NCBI RefSeq assembly: GCF_900604385.1
Contig: NZ_LR027382.1
Span: 434,001-498,000, forward strand
Length of the DNA stretch: 64,000 nucleotides
Source of the DNA: Alistipes megaguti
GTDB lineage: Bacteria > Bacteroidota > Bacteroidia > Bacteroidales > Rikenellaceae
Direction: 5' to 3'
Position numbers and translations under genes: made by a program
In this document: piece by piece, positions 7,888 to 16,945 of the stretch
Numbering within the stretch: position 1 is the stretch's first letter
How the letters are laid out: each line of letters opens with the position of its first letter
The notes under the pieces: model-generated
What the model was told of the DNA's origin: nothing
Seen by the model: the letters and a program-made list of their open reading frames with translations, nothing else
Database searches by the model: none

Positions 7888-9162
7888 ATGGAGAAAATAT
7901 GGAGTTCTCTCAAAATCCAGTTCAGGAACCGATTCGATTTCATCCTCTACGGCCAACGAATCGGATACATCAATATTTTCACCATACTCATCGATTTTTT
8001 CATTCTACTGTATTCAGTTTTTGATTACAGGAACCTGATTCACGTCGACAATATTGCCCTATTACTCTTTCTCATTTTCTCTACTCTGATTTGGCAAATA
8101 CTCAGCTTCATCAGGGACTTCCACTTCTACACAAAACGGACAACATATTACAATGCCCATAATCGGCTCAAACAAAATCGTCCGCAGATGGCTGAAGAAT
8201 TAAACGCCATCTATTCGGAAGGTCCGGCATTTCCAAACACCGCAATAAAATATAGCGAAACCATAGATTGCCTACTACAGAGCAACACACCCATTCGAAC
8301 GATCCCATGCTCGGACAAAGAAAAACGGGTATGGAGCTACATCAAGAATTATCGGGATATTCTACAGCCCTTTCTCAATGAGAAGTGGCATGAAATGAAA
8401 AACAGGAGAGGCAGTTTCTACAACGAGAAAAAATTATGCATGGCCTCTGAGTTCAAGGAAAGCAACAATCAATGGTTTGTCAGGGTTTGCAAAGGTTGCT
8501 ACTACAACTCCTATCTCACCAACATGATTTATACCAAGAAACTCTCCCATCAAAGCGGATGGGGCATAACTCCTCCTGCCAACATAAGTACATACGCCAT
8601 ACGGCCGTTCGAAAAATCCGTCATGAGCGATCACATCGGAATATCCACCCTGGCCATCACGGCGGACGGTTATGTCATCATTCTGCATCAAAACGACAAA
8701 GCCCTTACATCAACGGATCGGCTGATGCCCTCTGCCTCCGGATCTGTCGATTTCAAAGACTTCCATCCAAATACAGACTTCAGACAAACACTGATCACGG
8801 CCGCCGAAAGAGAGTTGAAAGAAGAGACGAATCTTACAAAAGACCTTATCGAATATACCAAACCCATCGGTTTTTATCGCGATCTTGGCAGAGGTGGAAA
8901 GCCGGAATTCTGCTGCATCACACAGTTGAATGTCAATCTGTTCGAAATAAACACAATACGGCCAAGCAGCGAAGAACAGAGAGATGACTTTGAGACCTAC
9001 CAGATATTGGGATCGACCTATCTTCTTGACGGTAAGGACTTTGATCGCTTTTCGAATATTATACACAACTCATCCGAGAACGAGGAAGAACGCCCATCAC
9101 TGGCGCTATTCATGTGTTTCACGACATTGTGCCGCTATTTTTCGCGAAAAGAGACGGCCTAA
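7888..9162 (+). CDS. Two-TM membrane protein with C-terminal NUDIX domain
   Basis: This 424-residue protein has two N-terminal membrane helices (about 27-46 and 55-75), a middle region with no motif I recognise (80-245) and a C-terminal NUDIX-like domain (about 250-400). The NUDIX helix is AAERELKEETNL (305-316), which keeps the REUxEExGU acidic core with Asn in place of Gly. The distance from the usual Gly is longer than normal. The gene is markedly AT-rich against neighbours near 60% GC, which suggests horizontal gain. The layout recalls 2TM-NUDIX (Sa_NUDIX) effectors described beside SMODS/CD-NTase genes, but no such synthase is adjacent here. I chose ATG 7888. ATG 7864 lies inside the hairpin. 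The 3' end overlaps the convergent glycosyltransferase gene by 4 nt. Confidence 0.7.
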   Translation: MEKIWSSLKIQFRNRFDFILYGQRIGYINIFTILIDFFILLYSVFDYRNLIHVDNIALLLFLIFSTLIWQILSFIRDFHFYTKRTTYYNAHNRLKQNRPQMAEELNAIYSEGPAFPNTAIKYSETIDCLLQSNTPIRTIPCSDKEKRVWSYIKNYRDILQPFLNEKWHEMKNRRGSFYNEKKLCMASEFKESNNQWFVRVCKGCYYNSYLTNMIYTKKLSHQSGWGITPPANISTYAIRPFEKSVMSDHIGISTLAITADGYVIILHQNDKALTSTDRLMPSASGSVDFKDFHPNTDFRQTLITAAERELKEETNLTKDLIEYTKPIGFYRDLGRGGKPEFCCITQLNVNLFEINTIRPSSEEQRDDFETYQILGSTYLLDGKDFDRFSNIIHNSSENEEERPSLALFMCFTTLCRYFSRKETA

Positions 9163-10055
9163 CCGATCCGAGCAAAGAGCCCGCGCGAGATCCCGCAGCG
9201 CAGACGCAGCAGCCAGAGCGACTTGCGGGGCGCCATCGTACAGCACAACAGCAGCGTCGCCCCCCACTTGAAGAGCTCCCTCAGCAACGTCTTCGCCACA
9301 CGGTGGTGAATCTGCGCCCGCAGCCGCTGGCTGACTCCGACGTTGTAGCTCAGACGGCGGAAATAGTCGAGCGTCAGTTTGTGGGGCGGAATGATGTGCC
9401 ACATCACGGCCCCCGGAACATACCAGATCGTCTCTCCCCCCTGCAGCAACCGTTCGAAGAGATCGTTCTCCTCACCGCCGATCAACTCTCCGTTGACACG
9501 CCCGAGCGAGGGGTCGAATCCCCCGTAAGGGGCCAGCGCCTCCCGCCGGAAAGCCATGTTGCCACCCCCGGGAACCCGCCCGACGGGAAACGCCCGCACC
9601 TCGTCGCCGAAATCCATCGGATTGGCGATGGGCATCTCGACGTAGTGCGACATCCATGCGGGGCGCCCCGAAGGGTATTCGGCCAGAATCCGCCCGCCGG
9701 CCACAACCGCCTCGGGGTGCGACTCGAAGAGCGCGACATAGGCCCGCAGAAAGCCCGGATTGATACGCTCGTCGTCGTCGATGAAGGCGACCCACGGCGC
9801 CCGCGCCTCGCGAAGCCCCCGGTTGCGGGCATACGATACGCCCGGTCCCGTTTCGCGGACAAGGCGCAGGTTGCAGGCAGGGTGACGGGCGGCAAAGTCC
9901 GCAAAACGCGCCTCGGTATCGTCCGTGGAGTTGTTGCTCACCACCACGCACTCCCACTCCCCGGCAGGGAGATCCTGCCGCACGACGGACTCCAGCGCCC
10001 GAATGAGTTCTTCGGCCCGGTTGTGGGTAGGTATGGCCAGCGAAATACGAATCAT
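9159..10055 (-). CDS. Family 2 glycosyltransferase
   Basis: This 298-residue GT-A fold transferase has the N-terminal nucleotide-sugar motif SLAIPTHNRAEEL (5-17), VVSNNSTDDTEARF, the ETGPGVSYARNRGL segment and an Asp-rich metal motif FIDDDERINPGF (about 89-100). No large membrane anchor is present apart from a hydrophobic stretch near the C terminus. It probably adds a sugar to a surface polysaccharide or glycan. The acceptor cannot be read from sequence. It stands alone, divergent from dsbD and convergent with the NUDIX gene. Confidence 0.9.
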   Translation of the reverse strand: MIRISLAIPTHNRAEELIRALESVVRQDLPAGEWECVVVSNNSTDDTEARFADFAARHPACNLRLVRETGPGVSYARNRGLREARAPWVAFIDDDERINPGFLRAYVALFESHPEAVVAGGRILAEYPSGRPAWMSHYVEMPIANPMDFGDEVRAFPVGRVPGGGNMAFRREALAPYGGFDPSLGRVNGELIGGEENDLFERLLQGGETIWYVPGAVMWHIIPPHKLTLDYFRRLSYNVGVSQRLRAQIHHRVAKTLLRELFKWGATLLLCCTMAPRKSLWLLRLRCGISRGLFARIG

Positions 10056-10089
10056 ATCGCGAAAGTAGCAAATTATTCATAAAAAAGTG

Positions 10090-10097
10090 TATATTTG
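10090..10097 (+). promoter_or_regulatory. Probable -7 element of the dsbD promoter
   Basis: TATATTTG matches TAnnTTTG and lies 23 nt before the dsbD start. No convincing -33 TTTG was found at the right distance, so the promoter call rests on one element in a short divergent intergenic region. Confidence 0.5.
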
Positions 10098-10120
10098 CGA
10101 AACTATCAAGCCATACTTCC

Positions 10121-12124
10121 ATGCAAAAGCTGATCCGCAACCTCCTGCCGCTGTTCGCGGTACTGATTGCCGCAATGGCATCCGCCCAGGGTGTCACCTG
10201 GCAAAGCAAGGTCGAGCCCCTCGAAGGCAATGCCTATCGCATCGTGCTCGAGGCCACCGTACCTTCGGGCTACCACATGTACGATCTGGGGCCCTACGAA
10301 GGTGGCGGTCCCAATCCCACGGTCATCACCTTCACGCCCGGCGAGGGTGCTGCCCTCGACGGTGAGGTCGAGCCGCTCGACCCGCCGCACCGCTACCACG
10401 ACGACGTCTACGGCATGGAGATCGGAACCTACGAAGGTACCGTCCGCTTTGCCCAGAAGGTCACGCTGTCGGCCCCCCAGGCCCTGGTTACCGCCCAGCT
10501 CGAATGGATGATCTGTGACGATACGAGCTGCATGCCGCCCGAGGATCTCGAACTGCAGATCGCCGTCCCGGAGGGTGCCAAGGTGGCTCCCGCCGCCGGG
10601 GATCAGGCCGAGGTTGCTCCCGCCGCCGAAACGCCCGCCACGAAGGATGCCGCCGGAAAGGGCTCGATCTGGGCCCTGATCATCGAGGCCATCCTCTGGG
10701 GATTTGCCGCCCTCTTGACGCCGTGCGTCTTCCCGATGGTGCCGATGACCGTTTCGTACTTCCTCAAGGGCGAGGGCGGAGCCGCCATGGGCCGTCTGCG
10801 CGCCGCGTTGTACGGGCTATTCATCGTGCTGCTCTATACCGTCCCCATCGCTGTCATTATCATCATCACACGCATCGTCGGCGGCGATGCCGTGACGGCC
10901 GACATCTTCAACTGGCTTGCCACGCACTGGCTGCCGAACATCATCTTCTTCCTCGTCTTCATGATCTTCGCCGCCTCGTTCTTCGGGGCATTCGAGATCA
11001 CCATGCCCTCGTGGATGGTCAACAAGACCGACTCGAAGGCCGATACCAAGGGGCTGAGCGGCATCTTCTTCCTCGCCCTGACGCTCGTGCTGGTCTCGTT
11101 CTCCTGCACGGGCCCCATCGTCGGTTCGGTGCTCATCAAGTCGACCTCAGGTGAATTCTGGACCCCGATCCTCACCATGCTGGCCTTCTCGGTGGCCTTC
11201 GCCCTTCCGTTCACCCTCTTCGCCCTCTTCCCCTCGGTGCTGAAGAAGATGCCCAAAAGCGGCGGCTGGCTGAACTCCGTGAAGGTTGTCCTCGGATTCA
11301 TCGAGGTGGCCCTCGGTCTGAAATTCCTCTCCGTGGCCGACCAGACCTATCACTGGGGAATCCTTGACCGGGAGATCTATCTGGCCATCTGGATCGTCGT
11401 CTTCACCCTGATGGGACTCTATCTGCTGGGCAAGATCAAGTTCGCTCACGACAGCGACGTGCCCTATCTCGGAGTCGGACGTCTGGCGCTGGTCATCATC
11501 GTCTTCTCGTTCGTCGTCTACCTGATCCCCGGCATGTGGGGCGCTCCGCTGAAGGGTCTCTCGGGCTATCTGCCGCCGCTGACCTCGCAGGACTTCGTCC
11601 TCGGCGCCAACACCGCCGCAGCTCCCGCCGCCTCGCAGAGCGGCATCGGCAAACCCAAGTACAGCGACTTCCTCCACCTGCCCCACGGGCTGGAAGGCTT
11701 CTTCGATCTGAAGGAGGCCGAAGCCTATGCCGCCAAGGTCCGCAAACCCATCTTCATCGACTTTACGGGGCACGGCTGCGTCAACTGCCGCGAGATGGAG
11801 GCACGCGTCTGGTCCGACCCGCAGGTGCTTGACATCCTGCGCAACGACTACGTCATCTGCGCCCTCTATGCCGACGACAAAAAGGAGCTGCCCGAGGACG
11901 AATGGATCACCACCGATGCCGGAAAGGTACTGAAGAGCCTCGGCAAGATCAACTCCTACTATGCGCTGAAGACCTACGGCGTCAACGCCCAGCCCTACTA
12001 CGTGCTGCAGGGTGCCGACGGACAGCCGCTGGTCGAACCGCGCGGTTATGACCTCGATGTGGCGGCCTTCGTCCAGTTCCTCCGCTCGGGCGTCGAAGCC
12101 TACCACAACGCCGATCGGCAGTAA
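10121..12124 (+). CDS. dsbD: Thiol:disulfide interchange protein DsbD-like
   Basis: This 667-residue inner-membrane protein carries electrons from cytoplasmic thioredoxin to periplasmic partners. After a signal peptide (1-22) comes a DsbD-alpha-like domain with the ICDDTSC cysteine pair (about 128-134). A transmembrane core follows (about 180-500) with TPCVFPMVP and SFSCTGPIVGS, the two buried cysteines. Last is a periplasmic thioredoxin-like domain with C553-V-N-C556 in GHGCVNCREME. All three redox pairs are present, so it should be functional. A hairpin terminator and a G9 tract (12165-12173) lie downstream. Confidence 0.93.
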   Translation: MQKLIRNLLPLFAVLIAAMASAQGVTWQSKVEPLEGNAYRIVLEATVPSGYHMYDLGPYEGGGPNPTVITFTPGEGAALDGEVEPLDPPHRYHDDVYGMEIGTYEGTVRFAQKVTLSAPQALVTAQLEWMICDDTSCMPPEDLELQIAVPEGAKVAPAAGDQAEVAPAAETPATKDAAGKGSIWALIIEAILWGFAALLTPCVFPMVPMTVSYFLKGEGGAAMGRLRAALYGLFIVLLYTVPIAVIIIITRIVGGDAVTADIFNWLATHWLPNIIFFLVFMIFAASFFGAFEITMPSWMVNKTDSKADTKGLSGIFFLALTLVLVSFSCTGPIVGSVLIKSTSGEFWTPILTMLAFSVAFALPFTLFALFPSVLKKMPKSGGWLNSVKVVLGFIEVALGLKFLSVADQTYHWGILDREIYLAIWIVVFTLMGLYLLGKIKFAHDSDVPYLGVGRLALVIIVFSFVVYLIPGMWGAPLKGLSGYLPPLTSQDFVLGANTAAAPAASQSGIGKPKYSDFLHLPHGLEGFFDLKEAEAYAAKVRKPIFIDFTGHGCVNCREMEARVWSDPQVLDILRNDYVICALYADDKKELPEDEWITTDAGKVLKSLGKINSYYALKTYGVNAQPYYVLQGADGQPLVEPRGYDLDVAAFVQFLRSGVEAYHNADRQ

Positions 12125-12211
12125 CCGAAAAGCGTGATCCCGCCTCGAATCGCACAAGGATGGAGGGGGGGGGTACGCAGGGATCGTACACGAATCACAC
12201 CCTACAAAGAG

Positions 12212-12242
12212 CCCCGGATGCACGGATGCATCCGGGGTTCTT
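12212..12242 (+). terminator. Stem-loop terminator after dsbD
   Basis: CCCCGGATGCA (12212-12222) and TGCATCCGGGG (12227-12237) form a perfect 11-bp stem with a CGGA loop, followed by TTCTTCTG. On the other strand the stem is followed by TCTTTG, so it could also end the convergent small-protein transcript. Confidence 0.8.
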
Positions 12243-12267
12243 CTGTCAGACGTTCAGGCCGAAGCGG

Positions 12268-12435
12268 TTACTCTTCGTGCTTGTGGAGACGTTCTTCCTG
12301 AGCAAAGGCGGACTTTACCTCCTCCTGCTTTTCGTGGCGCTCCTTCGGGGTCGGAGCCTCACCCTCCTTGACCAGATGATGGATGTTGCGTTCGAAATTC
12401 GCCTCGCAGGGCGAACATTTTTCCTTCTCTTTCAT
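12268..12435 (-). CDS. Small charged CxxC protein, unknown function
   Basis: This 55-residue protein begins MKEKEKCSPCEANFERNIHH and is then almost all E/K/H/R/Q (KERHEKQEE, EERLHKHEE). It has no signal peptide or membrane segment. The N-terminal C7-S-P-C10 pair could bind a metal or do redox chemistry, and later histidines might help. It lies 68 nt downstream of the beta-galactosidase gene on the same strand and shares the bidirectional hairpin terminator. No family is recognised. It could be a chance ORF, but its composition differs from antisense shadow frames. Confidence 0.5.
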   Translation of the reverse strand: MKEKEKCSPCEANFERNIHHLVKEGEAPTPKERHEKQEEVKSAFAQEERLHKHEE

Positions 12436-12473
12436 AAGGCGGTTGTTTTTGTGTCGATCGGATGGCAGCAAAT

Positions 12474-12499
12474 TACGGACCGCATTGCTGCGGCCCGTA
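12474..12499 (-). terminator. Stem-loop just after the beta-galactosidase stop
   Basis: Eleven-nt arms at 12474-12484 and 12489-12499 surround a 4-nt loop. The one mismatch in DNA is a G-U wobble in the minus-strand RNA, and the loop there reads GCAA, a stable GNRA tetraloop. It starts 4 nt after the lacZ-like stop codon. There is no clear T run, so it may protect the 3' end rather than terminate. Confidence 0.55.
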
Positions 12500-12503
12500 C
12501 GGA

Positions 12504-15500
12504 TCAACGCAGCAGCCGCTCGGGCGATAGCTTGAAGCGGAACGTGAGATCGGCGTAGGGGATGCGGTACTCTTCGCGCGGCAGGGCGCCCCACGAATCC
12601 ACACAGCCAAGGCCCATCTGCCGGCCGTCGATGCAGAGCCAGACGCGTCCGTCGGCATCGATCTCCGGGAAGTGGAGCTGCCCCTTCACCCATCCGCCGC
12701 TCAGCGACTCGGGCGAATAGCGAAGCGCCGAGGCCGAGAAGGCAGCATCCGACGTAATGCGCAGCCCCCAACCGCCGGGCAGGCTCTGCTGCCACCAGCG
12801 CACGTCGCTCTTCGTGCCGGTCTCCTGCGGCCGGATGTAGGGATAGGGCTGCTCGTCGACCGTCTGGCGGTAGAGACCGAGGAACGAGGCTGTCTTGCGG
12901 TCGGCGTAGTTCTCGCCCGGGCCGCGGCCGTAGTAGTCGATGCGGTCGAAATCAGCCGGAAGGGTCATCAGCATGCCGAAGCGGAAGAGGCGCGGCAGCG
13001 ACTTGTCCCCGCTCTTGCCCGTCACCTTCACCTGCTCTTCGACGACAATCTCTCCGACGTTGTTGATCGCGTAGTTGACCGTCAGCCGGGCAGCATAGGC
13101 CGGGAAGTCATACTCGGTCTGCACGTAAACAATCCCGTCGCGGAGCTGGCTGTCGAGCCGCTTGAGCCGCAGTTCCGGATGGCGGATGGCGGCATACTTC
13201 TGCTGCAGGCCGGCCCCGAAGTCGTTGTCGGTCGGAGCGCGCCAGAAGTTCGGACGCAGCACGCATCCCGGCGCCAGAACCGGCGTTCCGCCGACCTCGT
13301 AGCGGGTGATCATACCGTCGCTGCGGCGGATGTCGAGCGTGAAGCACTCCGACGAGATCCGCACATAGTTGCGGTCGGCGTCCGAGAGCGTCAGCGAGGG
13401 TTGCGAATGGCGATCCGTCGGACGGTTGGCAATCGTCAGCGGCTCGAAGCGGTGCTCAACGACCGGCAGCTGGGCACGGGCCAGGCACGTTCCGGCCTCG
13501 AGAGCCGGTTCCGACCGTTTGAGGTCATACGCCACATTGAGCAGCAGCTCACCCTCCAGTCCGTCGAGTTCGAGCGGCAGCGTGTATTCGCGCGTCTGCT
13601 GAGGAGCCACATCGAGCGATTCGATCGTCCCCGACTGCACGGGGCGACCCTCCTCGAGCAGCGTCCACGTCAGCCGATAGTTCGACAGGTCGCGGAAGAA
13701 GTACTCGTTATAGACGGCAATCCGTCCCGCCCGCAGATCCACCGCCCGTGTCCAGATCGACTGGTGCTGGAAGGCAACCTCCGCATAATGGGGATTCGGA
13801 CGCCGGTCGGGCGAGATCAGTCCGTTGTCGCAGAAGTTGTTGTCGCTGGCGTCGTAGGGGTTGAAGTCACCGCCGTAGGCATAGATCCAACGGCCGTTGC
13901 GCTTCACGCGCAGCGACTGGTCGACAAAGTCCCAGATGAAACCGCCCTGGTAGGAGGGGGTGCGGCGGATCAGATCCCAATAGTCGGCAAAACCACCCTC
14001 GGAGTTCCCCATGGCGTGTGCGTATTCGCACTGGATGAGGGGCTTGCGCGGATTCTCCGAAGCGTATTTCTCGCACCGTTCGTATTCCCAGTACATCGGG
14101 CACATGATATCGGTGTTGTCTCCCCCTTCGGCCCGTTCGTACTGAACCGGGCGCGACGGATCGAACGACTTGATCCATTTGTAGCAGGCCGTGAAATTCT
14201 CCCCGTCACCCGCCTCGTTGCCCAGCGACCAGACGATCACCGAAGGGTGGTTGATGTTGCGCATGACGTTGCGCTGATTGCGCTCGAGGTGCGCCCCGGC
14301 GTAGAGCGGATTGCGGGCCAGCGTCCGGTTGCCGTAGCCCATGCCGTGCGACTCGATGTTGGCCTCGGCCACCACGTAGAGCCCGTACTCGTCGCAGAGT
14401 TCATACCAGCGGCTGTCGTCGGGATAGTGGCACGTCCGCACGGCATTGACGTTGGCCTGCTTCATCAGCCGGATATCCTGCAGCATCCGCTCCTCGGTCA
14501 CATAGTAGCCGTTGTCGGGATCCATCTCGTGGCGGTTGACCCCCTTGATGAGGATCGGCTGTCCGTTGACGAGCAGCCGTCCGTCGCGGATCTCGACGTT
14601 GCGGAAACCCGTCCGCAGGGGAATTGCCTCCAGCAGCCGGCCCGCCGGATCGGTCAGGGTGACCGTCACGTCGTAGAGCCGCGGAGTCTCGGCCGTCCAG
14701 GCCTCCACCTGCCCCGCGTCGAGCGTCAAATGCTCCTTCTCGCCGGAGACCTTGACCCGTCCGATCAAAGCCCCCTCCGGCGCTCCCGGCACCTCGAGCC
14801 GCACCTCGGCCGTACACCCCCGGGCCTCGCGCGGGAAGAGCAGCTCGACGTCGAGCCGTCCGCGCGTGAAATCATCCGTGAGCGAGGCTCCGAGCCGGAC
14901 ATCCTCGATGTGCTTCCAGTCGCGGGCGTAGAGATAGCAGTCGCGCCCCACGCCGCTCAGCCGCCAGAAGTCCTGATCCTCGAGATAGCTTCCGTCGCAC
15001 CAGCGGAAGACCTGAAAGGCTATCAGATTACGGCCGGGCTTCACGTAGCGCGTGATGTCGAACTCGGCCTCGAGTTTGCTGTCCTCGCTGTAACCGACGA
15101 ACGAACCGTTGACCCACAGCGAGAGGTTCGACGTCACCGAACCGAAGTGGGCGATAATCTGTTCGCCGCGCCACGATTCGGGGATCACGATTTCGCGGCG
15201 GTATGAACCCACGTGGTTGTTCTCGACGGGAACCTCCGGCGGATTGTTCCTGAACTGTTCGCGCCAGGCGTAGCCGATATTCACGTAGAGCGGATCACCG
15301 TAGCCGTTCACCTCCCAGAGCCCCGGTACGGGCATCGTCGACCAATGCCCGTCGTCGTAGTCCGTGCGGTAAAAGTCCGTCGGGCGCTGGTCGGCGTCCT
15401 CGACCCACGCGAAGCGCCACACGCCGTTGAGCGACAGGTAGCGTTCCGAGACCTTGCGGTCGCCCGCCAGGGCCGCCTCGCGGCTTTCGTAGGCAAAGAA

Positions 15501-15635
15501 CGAGGCATGCATCGGCATGCGGTTGACGGCATTGGTTTCGGCATCGAGCCAGGCTTCGATACGGGCTCCGGCCCGGGCAGGCAACAGCCCCCAGGCGAGC
15601 ATCAGTGTACCGACAAGAAGGGTTCGCAGTTTCAT
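12504..15635 (-). CDS. lacZ: Glycoside hydrolase family 2 beta-galactosidase
   Basis: This 1043-residue protein has the full five-domain LacZ layout: sugar-binding jelly roll (about 60-220), Ig-like domain (about 225-330), TIM barrel (about 335-625), second Ig-like domain and a C-terminal beta-sandwich (about 755-1035). The acid/base Glu is E474 in GNEAGDGENF and the nucleophile is E537 in QCEYAHAMGNSEGG. A signal peptide (1-22) places it in the periplasm, unlike cytoplasmic LacZ of E. coli. It is not in a SusCD locus. Activity on lactose or other beta-galactosides is inferred from family. Confidence 0.93.
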   Translation of the reverse strand: MKLRTLLVGTLMLAWGLLPARAGARIEAWLDAETNAVNRMPMHASFFAYESREAALAGDRKVSERYLSLNGVWRFAWVEDADQRPTDFYRTDYDDGHWSTMPVPGLWEVNGYGDPLYVNIGYAWREQFRNNPPEVPVENNHVGSYRREIVIPESWRGEQIIAHFGSVTSNLSLWVNGSFVGYSEDSKLEAEFDITRYVKPGRNLIAFQVFRWCDGSYLEDQDFWRLSGVGRDCYLYARDWKHIEDVRLGASLTDDFTRGRLDVELLFPREARGCTAEVRLEVPGAPEGALIGRVKVSGEKEHLTLDAGQVEAWTAETPRLYDVTVTLTDPAGRLLEAIPLRTGFRNVEIRDGRLLVNGQPILIKGVNRHEMDPDNGYYVTEERMLQDIRLMKQANVNAVRTCHYPDDSRWYELCDEYGLYVVAEANIESHGMGYGNRTLARNPLYAGAHLERNQRNVMRNINHPSVIVWSLGNEAGDGENFTACYKWIKSFDPSRPVQYERAEGGDNTDIMCPMYWEYERCEKYASENPRKPLIQCEYAHAMGNSEGGFADYWDLIRRTPSYQGGFIWDFVDQSLRVKRNGRWIYAYGGDFNPYDASDNNFCDNGLISPDRRPNPHYAEVAFQHQSIWTRAVDLRAGRIAVYNEYFFRDLSNYRLTWTLLEEGRPVQSGTIESLDVAPQQTREYTLPLELDGLEGELLLNVAYDLKRSEPALEAGTCLARAQLPVVEHRFEPLTIANRPTDRHSQPSLTLSDADRNYVRISSECFTLDIRRSDGMITRYEVGGTPVLAPGCVLRPNFWRAPTDNDFGAGLQQKYAAIRHPELRLKRLDSQLRDGIVYVQTEYDFPAYAARLTVNYAINNVGEIVVEEQVKVTGKSGDKSLPRLFRFGMLMTLPADFDRIDYYGRGPGENYADRKTASFLGLYRQTVDEQPYPYIRPQETGTKSDVRWWQQSLPGGWGLRITSDAAFSASALRYSPESLSGGWVKGQLHFPEIDADGRVWLCIDGRQMGLGCVDSWGALPREEYRIPYADLTFRFKLSPERLLR

Positions 15636-15705
15636 CAGCAGCAGTTTTTCGGGTAAGGAATCGGAATCGGCGACCGCAACACCGCTTCGGTGCGGATCGT
15701 CCCCA

Positions 15706-15713
15706 CAAAGATA
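15706..15713 (-). promoter_or_regulatory. -7 element of the beta-galactosidase promoter
   Basis: On the minus strand this reads TATCTTTG, a full match to TAnnTTTG, about 70 nt before the start codon. No good -33 element was seen. Confidence 0.5.
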
Positions 15714-15786
15714 AAAAAAAGATCGGAATTCCCTCCTCCGACCCCGTGAAACTTGCTCCGGAACAGCAAAAAAAAAGAAAACTTTA

Positions 15787-15818
15787 TTCGGTTTTCCGGT
15801 TCAAAAAACGTATCTTTG
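15787..15818 (+). promoter_or_regulatory. Promoter of the RND efflux operon
   Basis: The -7 element TATCTTTG is at 15811-15818. The -33 position (15787-15790) reads TTCG, one mismatch from TTTG, with a 20-nt spacer. The adaptor gene starts 35 nt downstream. Confidence 0.6.
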
Positions 15819-15853
15819 TCAACAATCACCCAACCCAAAGCTCACTCTCGACC

Positions 15854-16933
15854 ATGAATAAAAAGAAGAAATGGATCATTACGGCCATTATCCTGGCGGT
15901 ATTCTGTGCGGCTCTCGGCATCTACAACTACTACGGCAAACGCTCCCCGGCCGAAGAGAGCGCCGGTGAGCCGATCGCACCCCGCTCACGGAATACGCTC
16001 AATGTCAACGGTCTGATCATCCGCCCACAGTCCCTCACCGACGGGATCACCACCGTGGGCAACCTGTTGCCCGACGAGGAGGTCGACCTCTCGTTCGAGA
16101 CCTCGGGCAAGATCGTGGCCATCAACTTCCAGGAGGGCGCCGCCGTCCGTAAGGGCCAGCTGCTGGCCAAGGTCAACGACCGCCCTCTGCAGGCCCAGCT
16201 CTCACGCTACGAGGCCCAGCTCAAACTGGCCGAAGACCGCGTCTATCGCCAGAGCGCCCTGCTCGAACGCGACGCCGTGAGCCAGGAGGCCTACGAGCAG
16301 GCCCGCACCGAACTGGCCACGCTCAACGCCGATATCGACATCGTAAAGTCCAATATCGCCCTCACGGAGTTGTGCGCCCCGTTCGACGGCATCATCGGTC
16401 TGCGTAACGTCAGCGAGGGAGCCTACGCCTCGCCGTCTGTCGTTGTGGCCAAGCTGACGAAGATCTCCCCGCTGAAGATCGACTTCTACGTCCCGGAGCG
16501 TTACGCCAGCCAGATCCATCCCGGCACGCGCCTCTCGTTCACCGTCGAGGGCCGCCAGGAGCGCTTCGAGGCCACGGTCTACGCCACCGAAACGCAGGTC
16601 GACGTCACAACCCGCACGCTGGCCGTGCGGGCCCGCTACCCGAATGCCCGGGGACGGCTGCTTCCCGGACGCTTCGCCACGGTGGAGATCCGCATGCACG
16701 AGATTTCGGACGCCATCGCCGTACCGACCGAAGCCATCGTCCCCGAAATGGGCATCGACAAGGTCTTCCTCTACCGCGGCGGGAAGGCCCACGCCGTCGA
16801 GGTGACCACCGGACTGCGCACCGAATCCCAGATTCAGATCATCAACGGCCTTCAGGTCGGCGACACGCTCCTCACCTCCGGAACGCTCCAGCTGCGCGAA
16901 GGCCTCCCCGTCCAACTCGATCGCATCGACTAA
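15854..16933 (+). CDS. RND efflux periplasmic adaptor (membrane fusion protein)
   Basis: This 359-residue HlyD/AcrA-type adaptor links the inner-membrane pump to the outer-membrane channel. An N-terminal membrane anchor (about 6-25) is followed by the split barrel-sandwich/lipoyl half with FQEGAAVRKGQLLAKVN, a helical hairpin (about 118-165), the second lipoyl half (ELCAPFDGIIGLRNVSEGAY) and beta-barrel domains (about 200-355). No lipobox is seen. I chose the ATG at 15854 because the longer frame upstream runs through the promoter. It is the first gene of an adaptor-pump-channel operon. Confidence 0.93.
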   Translation: MNKKKKWIITAIILAVFCAALGIYNYYGKRSPAEESAGEPIAPRSRNTLNVNGLIIRPQSLTDGITTVGNLLPDEEVDLSFETSGKIVAINFQEGAAVRKGQLLAKVNDRPLQAQLSRYEAQLKLAEDRVYRQSALLERDAVSQEAYEQARTELATLNADIDIVKSNIALTELCAPFDGIIGLRNVSEGAYASPSVVVAKLTKISPLKIDFYVPERYASQIHPGTRLSFTVEGRQERFEATVYATETQVDVTTRTLAVRARYPNARGRLLPGRFATVEIRMHEISDAIAVPTEAIVPEMGIDKVFLYRGGKAHAVEVTTGLRTESQIQIINGLQVGDTLLTSGTLQLREGLPVQLDRID

Positions 16934-16945
16934 AACCCGCGCCGC

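Noticed and set aside
7864..7888. Earlier ATG for the NUDIX gene at 7864
   Set aside because: It lies within the right arm of the inverted repeat and adds eight residues of no evident value. ATG 7888 gives a cleaner N terminus before the first helix.
7801..9162. CBASS operon (CD-NTase plus 2TM-NUDIX effector)
   Set aside because: No nucleotidyltransferase, Cap2/Cap3 or HORMA/TRIP13 gene is adjacent. Only an orphan effector-like gene can be supported.
12672..15206. 844-residue open frame antisense to the beta-galactosidase
   Set aside because: The sense gene has both catalytic Glu motifs and full length. The antisense frame has no signal, domain or start context.
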